The notes under the pieces are model-generated. The model saw nothing but the letters and a program-made list of their open reading frames with translations. It ran no database searches and was not told the origin of the DNA. Source: Enterococcus xiangfangensis (GTDB lineage: Bacteria; Bacillota; Bacilli; Lactobacillales; Enterococcaceae). From it: a stretch of DNA of 64,000 bases. Below, piece by piece: positions 50,654 to 59,957 of the stretch (the first letter of the stretch is position 1; each line of letters starts with the position of its first letter). The translations under genes and the position numbers were made by a program. The stretch lies in contig NZ_BJDX01000001.1 of assembly GCF_005405365.1 (NCBI RefSeq), positions 124,001-188,000 on the forward strand, written 5' to 3'.

Positions 50654-51024
50654 TTGGAGAAATTTATTAGGCGTGCGACTGAGGAGGAATTTCGTTTATT
50701 CTCATGACTGGGATTTCAGCTATCATGCAGCTGTAACAAATCAATAGTTTCCAAGTGCGATCCACGTTTATTACTAGATTAATCATTACGATAGTTTCTG
50801 CAACTTCCGTTCTTTATAATATAGAAACTTGGTCGTTAGTCAAACAATCCCTTATCCACTTTCTAATCATGTTGGTAACGGTCTTTCCATGTCTTGTATT
50901 TAGCAATTGATTCCCAAACAATACAACACAAGATTTACTTAAAATATTAGAAATTTTTCTAGTCTCAGGAATAATCTTATGGAGCATTTTGTACCTGTTA
51001 TTCAAAAAAATCTTAAAAGACTAA
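50654..51024 (+). pseudogene. Decayed DUF3021-like membrane protein
   Basis: A start-like LEKFIRRA (TTG 50654) is followed by stops. Further on, another frame encodes STFITRLIITIVSATSVLYN followed by IETWSLVKQSLIHFLIMLVT, the typical TM core of DUF3021 proteins. An in-frame TGA (50908-50910) interrupts it before the last helix, GIILWSIL, and the end at 51024. DUF3021 genes usually accompany a LytTR regulator; none is visible here. A small open frame on the other strand is its shadow. Confidence 0.6.
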
Positions 51025-51060
51025 AAAATCATCTGTTCGAGAAAAACACGAACAGACGAT
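51021..51060 (-). terminator. Terminator after the GH1 fragment
   Basis: On the minus strand CGAACAGA-type arms (51060-51049 with 51039-51031) form a stem with a nine-base loop, followed by a T-run (51028-51023). Confidence 0.65.
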
Positions 51061-51122
51061 CTTACCTTTTGTATTTTTCACATAAGGAAAAAGTATAAAA
51101 ATAAGAAAGTTTTTTTGTTTTT

Positions 51123-51895
51123 CTATTCCTGAATACTTTCTCCGTTACTCGTAATAACCTTTTGATACCAATCAAAAGAATCCTTTTTAAACCGTTGTAA
51201 ATTCCCGTTTCCATCATTATCTAAGTCCACATAAATAAAACCGTAGCGTTTACTCATTTCTCCAGTACTTGCGCTGACTAAGTCAATCGGTCCCCAAGTT
51301 AAGTAACCTAGGCATTCAACATAATCTTCCTCCACCGCTTGTTTTACTGCATTGATGTTTTTTTGTAAATAATTTATCCGATAATCATCATGCACTTTCC
51401 CGCTTTCAACTTTATCGGTAGCACCTAAACCATTTTCAGTAATAATAATCGGTAACTCGTATTTCCGGTACAAGTAATTCATTACATAGCGGATACCTGT
51501 AGGGTCAATGCCCCATCCCCATTTTGATTGTTCTAAATATGGGTTTTGAAGTCCTCCAAACAAGGATGATTCACCTTTTACTGGAATGTTTGGTTCTGAA
51601 ATACTAGACATATAATAATTTAATCCAATAAAATCAATTGATCCATTAGAAAAATCTTCCACATCACTCGGCTGATTGCTCAACTTAACGCCCAAGGCTT
51701 GATACTGTTTCATCTTGTAGTTAGGAAATTTGCCATTACACATAGCATCCACTTGATAATAATCTCTATCGTTGTCTAAAAAGCCTTTCAATATATTTTC
51801 TGGTTGACAATCATATGAGTAAATCGGATTTAAGCCAAAAACACAACCTATTTTATTTTCAGGATTAATCTCATGTCCTAGCGAAGAGCTTCTTA
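51123..51895 (-). pseudogene. 6-phospho-beta-glucosidase (GH1), N-terminally truncated
   Basis: The open frame continues upstream of its first start-like codon (51791) to about 51895. It encodes GHEINPENKIGCVFGLNPIY, then a normal GH1 C-terminal half. The nucleophile motif ITENGLG and the end region YGFIYVDLD are present. The N-terminal half with the acid/base Asn-Glu-Pro is missing, so the enzyme cannot be active. The break lies next to an integrase 3'-end scar (51899-51961). The GH1 family hydrolyses phosphorylated beta-glucosides imported by PTS; no PTS gene is nearby. Confidence 0.85.
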
Positions 51896-51898
51896 AAT

Positions 51899-51961
51899 TT
51901 ACAAAGCCAAGCTTTTAATGGCGGAATCCTTGGCTTCTTGAGTGATCACTGTGTATTGCAA
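51899..51961 (-). pseudogene. Tyrosine integrase 3'-end scar, copy C
   Basis: The minus strand encodes LQYTVITQEAKDSAIKSLAL and a stop. It aligns codon by codon with the end of the intact integrase at 59341-59940 (LRYIGITQEDKDTAVRSLDL). The active-site Tyr is kept. Nothing upstream of the Tyr is left. It abuts the truncated GH1 gene. Confidence 0.7.
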
Positions 51962-52054
51962 TTAAACTGGTAATCTAAAAATGTTCAAATGTTCTATCTT
52001 TCCACATTTTTAGAATCAGCGTGATTGAGTTGCCGCACCTATTAAAATAAATTT

Positions 52055-52082
52055 TGTTCTATACTTTTTTAAGTTTATAATT
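52055..52082 (+). promoter_or_regulatory. Sigma-A promoter
   Basis: TTGTTC (52055-52060), a 16-bp spacer and perfect TATAAT (52077-52082), 35 bp before the membrane-protein start codon. Confidence 0.65.
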
Positions 52083-52116
52083 AAGGAAAATGAGTGAAGT
52101 GAAAGGGTGACTGTTT

Positions 52117-53145
52117 ATGAGCAGGTACAATAGCAATGATTATTTTAATGATCAATTTCTGGCTAGCCAAGCCGATCAAGCTAGACAAGCAGAAATGCGT
52201 CAGCTCACATCTACGTTAGTGAATCTAAGCGAAAAGCAACAAATTGCTACTTTAGAGCTTGAACTAGCCAAAGCAACCGATCCAGCTGTCAGGGCACGTC
52301 TGCAGGCATTGCTAAACAAAAAAATGCGTGAAAGAGAACAACAGCAAAAATCTGCAACTATCATGGCGGTTATCATGTTGTTTTTTGTTGCTGGCGTTGC
52401 TGCCTTTGTATTTTTCTGGTATCTCCCTAGTAGAGAAAACAGTAGCAGTCTTGATCCGAATAATGCGGCACCTGCTGTTAGTTCTACATTTTCCAGTGAT
52501 ACAGATGATTTAGTACAATCTAGCGACAATACAACGTACGCTCAAAACAACGAAGCTGCAGCAGATCAAAAATCTAGACAAAATTCCACCGCTACAAGCG
52601 GCACAATTACAAAACCACAATTTAGGCAATGGGTCGCTAACGTCTGGAATCAAAAAAGAAGTGGTAGTAATAACGAAGCTGACGTATTAAATAATCCAAA
52701 ACTCAATCTTGTGGTCTCGAAGGATGATGAAGGATACGCTGTCGCTAGGATCAGTATAGTACAGAGCGATACGATAGATTATTATCGAATTAATTCAGAT
52801 GGGCAGTTAGAAGAAAGTAATTTTTACATGAATCAAGGTCAGACAACTGGATGGACTGTAGTTTCAACTACGCCTCCGCCAGTAAGTAGCGTAATGCCGC
52901 AAGCACAATATGACCATACACAGCAAAATACAGCCGATCCGCAAAAAAGCGCAAATGCGCCTAGTGATCAAGAGATAGCTCAAACTGTAAGAAATCTGCT
53001 GGAGAGTAAAGGCTTAAATAGGGAAGTTTTAAATTCTATTTCAGATAGTGAAATTGTTGATAATACTGTTGGTACGGTTACTACTAGCCAAATAGTACAA
53101 ACTGCAAATAACCTAACAGCAAAATATCCCAATTTGAAAAATTAG
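52117..53145 (+). CDS. Unknown single-pass membrane protein with Ser/Gln/Asn-rich extracellular region
   Basis: 342 residues, no family recognised. The cytoplasmic N-terminus (1-88) is rich in Gln, Ala and Glu and probably forms a coiled coil. One TM helix spans about 90-112. A low-complexity Ser/Asn/Thr linker (about 115-170) leads to a globular part with KPQFRQWVANVWNQKRSG and DTIDYYRINSDGQLEESNF. The C-terminal helical section (about 285-342) has AQTVRNLLESKGLNREVL. It starts after a GGGTG ribosome-binding site and has its own promoter and terminator, between two integrase scars. Possibly a sensor or envelope protein; no more can be said. Confidence 0.7.
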   Translation: MSRYNSNDYFNDQFLASQADQARQAEMRQLTSTLVNLSEKQQIATLELELAKATDPAVRARLQALLNKKMREREQQQKSATIMAVIMLFFVAGVAAFVFFWYLPSRENSSSLDPNNAAPAVSSTFSSDTDDLVQSSDNTTYAQNNEAAADQKSRQNSTATSGTITKPQFRQWVANVWNQKRSGSNNEADVLNNPKLNLVVSKDDEGYAVARISIVQSDTIDYYRINSDGQLEESNFYMNQGQTTGWTVVSTTPPPVSSVMPQAQYDHTQQNTADPQKSANAPSDQEIAQTVRNLLESKGLNREVLNSISDSEIVDNTVGTVTTSQIVQTANNLTAKYPNLKN

Positions 53146-53190
53146 GTCTTACTATTTAACATGATACAGTGAGCCTTCGAAATGCAACGA

Positions 53191-53225
53191 AAGCCCTAGC
53201 TGGTTATGCAGCTGGGGCTTCTATT
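53191..53225 (+). terminator. Terminator of the unknown membrane-protein gene
   Basis: AAGCCCTAGCTG (53191-53202) pairs with CAGCTGGGGCTT (53209-53220), followed by a T-rich stretch. Confidence 0.75.
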
Positions 53226-53277
53226 TGTTTATTCCTTTTCCATTACCACGAATGATTGATGAATCTTCACTAATCAC

Positions 53278-53367
53278 TTAAAGATCGAAGCTCATAACGG
53301 CGGTGTCTGCGCCTTCTTGTATGATCCCAATGTATCGCAGTTTTTCCCGCTAGCTTCTAAGGAGTTA
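53278..53367 (-). pseudogene. Tyrosine integrase 3'-end scar, copy B
   Basis: The minus strand encodes S-stop-REKLRYIGIIQEGADTAVMSFDL-stop. It matches the last 26 codons of the intact integrase, with one Gln codon changed to TAG. Nucleotide similarity fades near 53367. It lies between the unknown membrane protein and the adhesin genes, in the same orientation as the intact copy. Confidence 0.75.
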
Positions 53368-53459
53368 CTATTGAAAGTAAAAGTTAGCTTAGAAGAAATA
53401 GAAAACAAAAAAGCAGGAATCAAATCCTGCTTTTTTTGAGCTAATGTTTACTGTATTAT

Positions 53460-55631
53460 TTATTTCCCTTTTCGTTTCTTCCAGCCAGCTAATGCTGCGC
53501 CGACAACGGCAATTCCGACAATCATCAGTCCTGACCCTGCGATCATTCCCGTCTGCGGGAAACTTTTCGCTTTTGTGCCGGCAGATGGATAAGATTTGCG
53601 AGTAGTTGCTGAGTCGTTTGCTGTACCGATTATTTGTCCATCAGAGGTTTTAAGCAATTCTAAGTTTGCAATTGCCGTTTTTAACTCCTCTAACGCTGTT
53701 GCAGTTTGTTCGGCCGTTGCTTGATCATCCGCCAAAATTTTTTTGGCTTGTGCTAAGGCTTCTTCGTAATTCTTCCAACTTTCCTCAGTGTAATCTTCTT
53801 TATCACGTTGGTTTTCTTTTTCTTTGTTGACTAAGTCTTCTAATGCTGATTTATTCGTTTCCCATTGGGCAAATAAAGTGATCGATCCGTTTGACTCCGC
53901 AACCAAATTTTCTACTTCTTGTTTATCAGAATAAGAAGTTCCCGTGCCAGCTGCTTGCGTATTCCAACCAAGGAAGGTATAGCCTGATCGAGTAAATTTA
54001 TTTTCTGATAAGTTTGTGGCTAGATCATAGGTCATCTGTTGCGGAGCAAGCTCTCCTGAGCCGCCATTTGAGTCAAAATTGATGCTATATTGATTTGCTT
54101 CCCATTGAGCGCTAAGCATTAAGTTACCTGTGGTGCCGCTTTGGATTTCTTGAACGATTTCTCCTGGATCTGTACCAGCTCTTTGTGCCGTGTCCTCCGA
54201 CACTAACCAACCTAAGAAGGTATAACCATTCCGTTCTTGTGTAGGCAATTTGATAACATCCGATTCAACTGTATAGGTGATTGGTTGGAGCGAATCATTA
54301 TCAAAGGTAATCGTGTACTCAATAATCTCCCATTGAGCCGTTAGCGTACGATCACCGGTCTCTCCGGCCTCAATAGCTTCCACTTTTTTCTCTTCATCGT
54401 ACCAACCTACGAACGTGAAACCCTTTCTAGTTGGTGTAACAAAATCCGTAATTCCAGTTTCAATCGTGTAGTTTTGATCTGGTACGGTACTACCCCCCGC
54501 ACTATCAAAAGTTACATTGTATTTGGTCATTTCCCATTGAGCAAATAAGGTGATTGAACCATTTGGCTCAGCAACCAAATTTTTCACTTCCTGCTTATCA
54601 GAATAAGACGAACCCGTTCCATCTGCTTGTGTATTCCAACCGAGAAAGGTATATCCTGGTTGGGTAAATTTATTTTCTGGTAGATTTTCAGCTAAATCAT
54701 AAGTCATTTGTTGAGGAGCAAGTTCCCCCGAACCACCATTTGAATCAAAATTGATACTGTACTGATTCGCTTCCCATTTAGCGATTAATACACGATCTCC
54801 AGTTTCCCCGTCCTCAATGGTTTCCACTTTTTTCTCCCCATCGTACCAACCTAAGAATGTGAAACCCTTTCTAGTTGGTGTATCGAAATTCGTAATTCCA
54901 GTTTCAATCGTGTAGTTTTGATCTGGAACGGTACTTCCTCCGGCACTATCAAAAGTCACGTTGTATTTGGTCATTTTCCATTGAGCAAATAAGGTGATTG
55001 AACCATTTGGCTCAGCAACCAAATTTTTCACTTCCTGCTTATCAGAATAAGAAGAACCCGTTCCATCTGCTTGTGTATTCCAGCCGAGGAAAGTATATCC
55101 TGATCGAGTAAATTTATTTTCTGTTAGATTTTTAGCTAAATCATAAGTCATCTGTTGGGGATCAAATTCTCCTGACCCACCATTTGAATCAAAGTTGATA
55201 CTATACTGGTTCACCTCCCATTGGGCAAATAAGGTAATAGAACCGTTCGACTCTGCGACTAGATTCTTCACTTCTTGTTTATCCGAATAAGAAGAGCCTT
55301 TACCATCTGCTTCTGTATTCCAACCGATAAAGCCGTAGCCTTTTTGAGTAAATTTATTTTCTGGTAGATTCTCAGCTAGATCATAGGTCATTTGTTGCGG
55401 AGCCAGTTCTCCTGACCCACCATTTGAATCAAAGTTGATGGTGTATTCATTTGCTTTCCACTGAGCAAATAAGGTAATAGAACCGTTTGACTCAGAGACC
55501 AAATTTTCTACTTCTTGCTTATCCGAATAAGAATCACCCTTACCATCTGCTTGTGTGTTCCATCCAGTAAAGCTATAGCCTTTGCGAGTAAATTTATTTT
55601 CTGTCAGATTCGCGGCTAGATCATAGGTCAT
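53460..55631 (-). pseudogene. C-terminal part of the LPXTG-type repeat adhesin (separated by a stop codon)
   Basis: 723 codons in frame with the upstream part, separated only by TAA at 55635-55637. It holds seven InlB/Flg_new-type repeats of two alternating kinds: FDSNGGSG with FAQW, and YNVTFDSAGGST. A FIVAR-like helical domain follows (about 591-660), and the sorting signal is FPQTG (about 691), with a TM helix and a KKRKGK tail. Without read-through this part has no signal peptide and would not be secreted, so it is probably not expressed as a surface protein. Confidence 0.85.
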
Positions 55632-55634
55632 TTG

Positions 55635-58112
55635 TTACGGATCAAGTTCTCCCGAACCACCATTTGAATCAAATTTGATATTGTACTGATTTGCTTCCCA
55701 TTTGGCAGTCAACGTACGATTGCCGGTTTCCCCAGCCCCAATAGCTTCTACTTTCGTCTTCCCATCGTACCAACCAGAGAACGTGAAACCCTTTCTAGTC
55801 GGTGTAGCAAATTCTGTAATTCCAGTTTCAATCGTATAGTTTTGATCTGAGATAGCACTTCCTCCAGCACTATCAAACGTCACGTTGTATTTGGTTATAT
55901 TCCATTGAGCAAATAAGGTAATTGAACCATTTGGCTCAGCAACTAAATTTTCTACTTCTTGCTTATCCGAATAAGAATCACCCTTGCCATCTGCTTGTGT
56001 GTTCCAACCAGTAAAACGATAGCCTTTTCGAGTAAAATTGTTTTCTGTTAGATTCTCGGCTAGATCATACGTCATTTTTTGGGGAGTAAGTTCCCCTGAT
56101 CCGCCGTTTGAATCGAATTTGATATTATACTGATTCACTTCCCACTGAGCGTACAGATCAATAATTTCTCCATCAATCATAGAAATATTTTTTACTTCTA
56201 CTTGGTCCGCAAAATCTTCACCGTCTTTACCATCTTGCTCAGTGCTCCATCCTTTGAAGGAGTATCCGGTTCTTTCAAAAGTATTTTTGGACAGCGGCTG
56301 CTCCTCATCATAACTCAATGTCTGGCTTACCATTGTACCTGTTCCACCATTTTCATTGAATCGAACAGTATATTGATTCAAGCGCCACTTTGCGATTAAA
56401 GTAATAGGAGCTGATATCTCCATTTGTTCAAAATTAAATTTCTGTCCATCCAACATCCAGCTCTCAAGCTGATGATGATCTTTAGTTCCTGTATAATCGG
56501 GATCTTGTGCAAAATCTCCTTCCAATATTTTTTGTGCCGGTAATTGATCATCTTCATTATTTGTAACAAAGGAGACTTCATGACTTTTTTGAATCGTGTA
56601 CACATGGACTCCGCCATCGGACAGACTATTGTGTTCTTCGATCAATTGGGTAGTTGAATCATAAATTTCCACAGCATCATCTTTTACCCAATGATAGTTG
56701 GTTTTTCCTTCATTCTCAGAAGAAGACAATTCACGCAGTTGCTGGATACTATCTAGTTGGAAAGGCTCTGATAGCTTTAGTTCTATAAGGTTATTACAGC
56801 CAAGAAACATATTCTCGATGTTCTCTATACTCTCTGTGCTCCAATTTGATAAATCCAAGCTAGTAAGGCTGCTACAACCAGCAAACATACTACCCATTAA
56901 CTGTACATTTCTAATATCCCAATTTGATACATTTAAATTAGTAAGATTACTACAGTCAGCAAACATATAGGCCATAAACTGTACATTTCTAGTATTCCAA
57001 TTTGATAAATCCAAGCTAGTAAGGCTGCTACAACCAGCAAACATACTACCCATTCTCTGTACATTTCTAGTATCCCAATTTGATACATCTAAATTGGTGA
57101 GGTTACTACAGTCAGCAAACATACCAGTTAAGGACAGTACGTTTTTGATATCCCAATTTGATACATCTAAGCTGATAAGACTACTGCAATTAATAAACAT
57201 AGCATCTGTTCTTTGTAAGTTCTCTGTGTTCCAATTTGATACATCCAAGCTGGTAATATTACTACATCTATAGAACATATAACTCATGTCTCGTACGTTC
57301 TGAACATTCCAGTTGGATACGTCTAAGCTTGTAAGGTTATTGCAGTCATTGAACATAAAACTCATGTCTCGTACGTTCTGTGTGTTCCAAATAGACGCAT
57401 CCAATCTAACAAGAGCACTACAGCCATAAAACATACGCTCCATGTCTGAAATAGCTGTAGTATCCGCATCTGCAAATGCTGCTGTAGTAATAACCTTGTT
57501 ATCCCTAAATAAATTGTAAAATGTCCCCATCAATTTCACTGGATTCAAACCATCTTTTGATTCTTCAATCTCAAATGTTCTTGTTGTTGTCCGCAACTTA
57601 TTACCTATCGCAGTTGCTAAATTGATTTGTACAGGCATATCATTGATTTGAGATGGGACGATAATATTCACTCCGTCGCCTGTGTACGCAGAAATGACCA
57701 TATAGCCATTACTTTCTTCGGCGACCCATTCGGAGACCTCTGATTGGGAATCTTTTTGACTCACCTGAGCTTCTTCTTCGGAATTTTCTACAGTTGATTC
57801 AGTTATTTGTTCAACTTCTTTAGCGCTTGGTTCTGTCTCTTCGATTTTAGGTACATCCTGAACAGGTTCTATTTGAGTGAGCGGATCACTTATTTTCAGA
57901 GTTGACAACTGTGAGTCTTCGGGAATAACACCACTAGTACTCCCTACCAAAGTTTCACCCGCAAATACTTGAATTGGAACAAGTGCATAATTTCCTAATA
58001 ACAAAAAGGATACCCCAACCATACTGATCAGCTGCTTATTAAACTTTTTGAAAACAAAACGTTGTCGCTGAGAACCAGTCTTTATCAATCTAGTTTTATC
58101 AGTTTTCTTCAT
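55635..58112 (-). CDS. BspA-like leucine-rich / InlB-repeat surface adhesin, N-terminal part
   Basis: 825 residues of a surface protein that would be about 1,550 long. A signal peptide (about 1-51, with a long charged n-region and cleavage near AGE) is followed by an acidic Ser/Glu stretch. About ten BspA/DUF285 repeats of the form LDVSNWNTxNVxxMxxMFxxCSNL come next (about 200-460). Four to five InlB-type repeats follow, ending at GGSGELDP. The stop codon replaces a Gln present in every sister repeat. The ATG follows GGAGG and a TTGTTT-17-TATAAT promoter. The product lacks the wall anchor and would be released. Confidence 0.88.
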   Translation of the reverse strand: MKKTDKTRLIKTGSQRQRFVFKKFNKQLISMVGVSFLLLGNYALVPIQVFAGETLVGSTSGVIPEDSQLSTLKISDPLTQIEPVQDVPKIEETEPSAKEVEQITESTVENSEEEAQVSQKDSQSEVSEWVAEESNGYMVISAYTGDGVNIIVPSQINDMPVQINLATAIGNKLRTTTRTFEIEESKDGLNPVKLMGTFYNLFRDNKVITTAAFADADTTAISDMERMFYGCSALVRLDASIWNTQNVRDMSFMFNDCNNLTSLDVSNWNVQNVRDMSYMFYRCSNITSLDVSNWNTENLQRTDAMFINCSSLISLDVSNWDIKNVLSLTGMFADCSNLTNLDVSNWDTRNVQRMGSMFAGCSSLTSLDLSNWNTRNVQFMAYMFADCSNLTNLNVSNWDIRNVQLMGSMFAGCSSLTSLDLSNWSTESIENIENMFLGCNNLIELKLSEPFQLDSIQQLRELSSSENEGKTNYHWVKDDAVEIYDSTTQLIEEHNSLSDGGVHVYTIQKSHEVSFVTNNEDDQLPAQKILEGDFAQDPDYTGTKDHHQLESWMLDGQKFNFEQMEISAPITLIAKWRLNQYTVRFNENGGTGTMVSQTLSYDEEQPLSKNTFERTGYSFKGWSTEQDGKDGEDFADQVEVKNISMIDGEIIDLYAQWEVNQYNIKFDSNGGSGELTPQKMTYDLAENLTENNFTRKGYRFTGWNTQADGKGDSYSDKQEVENLVAEPNGSITLFAQWNITKYNVTFDSAGGSAISDQNYTIETGITEFATPTRKGFTFSGWYDGKTKVEAIGAGETGNRTLTAKWEANQYNIKFDSNGGSGELDP

Positions 58113-58675
58113 TTTCGATGCCTCCAGCCTAAGAATTGTTTTATTAAAAATTTATTATTTGTTAATAAAATTATAACAATAAAAATAATATTAAACAATA
58201 TATACCGTTAGAAGTAATCGATATGATTCTTTGTAATCTATCGACAGATAGTGAAATAATATAAAACTCCATAATATTATGATGTTTTAGCATAATATTT
58301 ATACCTATTTATTACGATATACTAGACAGCCAGCTCGAAAAATTCAACTGCACGAAGAGTTTTTGAATTAGTATAAAATTTCCATTGCTGAGTTTTATGA
58401 TACTGGCATAAGAATCAAGCTCGCCATACCGATGATTATTATTGTCTATTTAGGACGTTTTCAAATAGATATTCACTAATGATTGACGATGTTGAGTTTT
58501 TAGTGAGCGATTAGGATGTGTATTTAATAATTGATAATACTAGGTTAAAAAAAGAGCTTTATGTCCGATCCCCAGTTTGTTTCGCAACCCTTCAATACCC
58601 AACTACTATCACTGAGCCCCTAAAAAGTCCCGCTGCAAATTAGTAGTAAAATATGTTACAATTAATTCGAGGAAG
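58113..58675. other. AT-rich intergenic region between adhesin and toxin-antitoxin genes
   Basis: 563 bp without a supportable gene. It contains the adhesin promoter at 58170-58198 (minus strand: TTGTTT, 17 bp, TATAAT). An AATATTATG/CATAATATT hairpin lies at 58273-58299. A possible -10 (TACAAT near 58658) lies before the antitoxin gene. The remainder shows only short broken frames on both strands. Confidence 0.5.
58170..58198 (-). promoter_or_regulatory. Promoter of the adhesin gene
   Basis: TTGTTT (58198-58193), a 17-bp spacer and perfect TATAAT (58175-58170) on the minus strand, about 58 bp before the ATG. Confidence 0.65.
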
Positions 58676-58684
58676 GTGAGTAAT

Positions 58685-58918
58685 ATGTTGAATATCAAAC
58701 CTGTTTCTGACTTGAGAAATTACAACAAACTTCTTGAACAAGTCACAACAGATGATCCTGTTTTTCTAACAAAAAATGGTCACGGAAAATATGTTGTTGT
58801 TAACATTGAAGATTACGATCGTTTGATGACCAGCTTGGAAATCGTTGAAAAATTGAAAAAGGCAGAAAGTAACGGCACCGTTTCCCTTGATGAAGCAAAG
58901 AAAAGGTTCGGTTTATGA
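58685..58918 (+). CDS. Antitoxin of the Phd/YefM type
   Basis: 77 residues. It has the Phd/YefM pattern NIKPVSDLRNYNKLLEQV, DDPVFLTKNGHGKYVVV and IEDYDRL, with a C-terminal toxin-binding tail. The ATG at 58685 is chosen after GGAAGGTGAG; a GTG at 58676 overlaps that ribosome-binding site. The stop overlaps the toxin start (ATGA), so the pair is coupled. Confidence 0.88.
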   Translation: MLNIKPVSDLRNYNKLLEQVTTDDPVFLTKNGHGKYVVVNIEDYDRLMTSLEIVEKLKKAESNGTVSLDEAKKRFGL

Positions 58919-59238
58919 GGTATAACGTTACATTAACTAAGGAATTACTTATTGATTTGGATAAATTGGCAAACTATCTTACTAAACAGTTTTCAGAAGA
59001 TACCTCTAACGAAGTTCTGGCGAGGTTATTTGCGACTTTTGATTCATTGCAAGAATTTCCTCAAAAAGGAAAAGCTGCTACAGAGTTGATGTTTACTTTC
59101 AGTGGCTATATGTATTTGCCGCTTGAAAAAAACGTTCTATTTTATAAGATTAATGAGAAAAGAAAAGAAGTACAGTTATTACGAATGTTTTCTGTAAACG
59201 AGGACTTCATGAAGAAATTTGATTCGTTTATTAATTAA
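58915..59238 (+). CDS. Toxin of the RelE/ParE family
   Basis: 107 residues. It starts MRYNVTLTKELLIDLDKLANYL and has the fold pattern with FATFDSLQEFPQKGKAA, YMYLPLEKNVLFYKI and LLRMFSVNEDFM. The size and the ParE-like core suggest a gyrase or ribosome-dependent mRNA toxin; which one cannot be told. It forms an operon with the antitoxin 4 bp before it. Confidence 0.85.
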   Translation: MRYNVTLTKELLIDLDKLANYLTKQFSEDTSNEVLARLFATFDSLQEFPQKGKAATELMFTFSGYMYLPLEKNVLFYKINEKRKEVQLLRMFSVNEDFMKKFDSFIN

Positions 59239-59276
59239 GCTTAGAAACGTCTATTCTGATGAACTTAGCCCCAAAA

Positions 59277-59310
59277 GAACCCCTAGAGAGTCTAATCTCT
59301 CTAGGGGTTC
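59277..59310. terminator. Strong hairpin between toxin and integrase genes
   Basis: A 14-bp perfect stem, GAACCCCTAGAGAG with its complement, and loop TCTAAT. The T-run is weak on both sides. It stands between two convergent genes. Confidence 0.65.
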
Positions 59311-59340
59311 AAACTATATAATTCCTATTCTCCAATTATA

Positions 59341-59940
59341 TTATAGATCCAGGCTTCGAACGGCCGTGTCCTTGTCTTCTTGGGTGATTCCAATGTAGCG
59401 CAAGGTTTCACGCTGGCTACTATGGTTTAACAGGTCTTGAATGAGCGTTAAATCTGTTCCATTTTTATAGAGGAAATACCCAAACGTCTTCCGCATAGAG
59501 TGCGTACCAATATTTTTCAGATGGGCACGTTCAGCAACGCCAGAGATCACACGCCAAAGGGTCACACGATCCAATGGTTGATTCTCCCCATTACGGGAAG
59601 GAAAAAGATACAGATCAAACTCTCCTGCAGCAAGGGCTTCAGAGAAATTTTTTTGTACATAGTCTAAAATTAATTTCCGTAACTTTTTTGAGATATAAAC
59701 GGAATTACTTTTTCTGGTCTTCTGTTCCTTCATTTCTAATCGATCTTTGGCAATTATTCGATTGCGAGAAATTTCTACCACGTCTCTCAGCTTCAGAGTT
59801 CGTAAATCGGAGATCCGATAAGCGGTGTTAATTCCAATTGTAAACAATAAAACATTTCGTTCCCCATTTTTCCCTGCAGCTAAAAAAAGTTTCATGTCCT
59901 CGATCTTTTTTTTGTCTCGAATCGGCTCGACAAATTTCAT
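59341..59940 (-). CDS. Small tyrosine recombinase/integrase (199 aa)
   Basis: A catalytic-domain-only integrase. The catalytic residues are all visible: Arg42 (TAYRISDL), a Lys near 75, His147 and Arg150 (HSMRKTFGYFLY), His173 (LLNHSS) and Tyr182 (LRYIGITQ). It lacks the arm-binding and SAM-like N-terminal domains of phage integrases, so it may act on simple inverted sites. Its promoter is bracketed by inverted AACGCAAC repeats. Its last 26 codons recur as scars at 53278 and 51899. Confidence 0.9.
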   Translation of the reverse strand: MKFVEPIRDKKKIEDMKLFLAAGKNGERNVLLFTIGINTAYRISDLRTLKLRDVVEISRNRIIAKDRLEMKEQKTRKSNSVYISKKLRKLILDYVQKNFSEALAAGEFDLYLFPSRNGENQPLDRVTLWRVISGVAERAHLKNIGTHSMRKTFGYFLYKNGTDLTLIQDLLNHSSQRETLRYIGITQEDKDTAVRSLDL

Positions 59941-59957
59941 TTTTGGTCCCCCTAACT

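Noticed and set aside
50814..51005. 63-codon open frame on the minus strand
   Set aside because: It is antisense to the DUF3021 remnant, whose protein sequence is the meaningful one.
53880..56400. Regular repeats that might suggest a CRISPR array
   Set aside because: The repeats are long, protein-coding and in frame; no short repeats with unique spacers. No cas genes seen.
58300..58500. Transposase-like short peptides in the intergenic region
   Set aside because: Only short broken frames with no convincing motif and no terminal inverted repeats.
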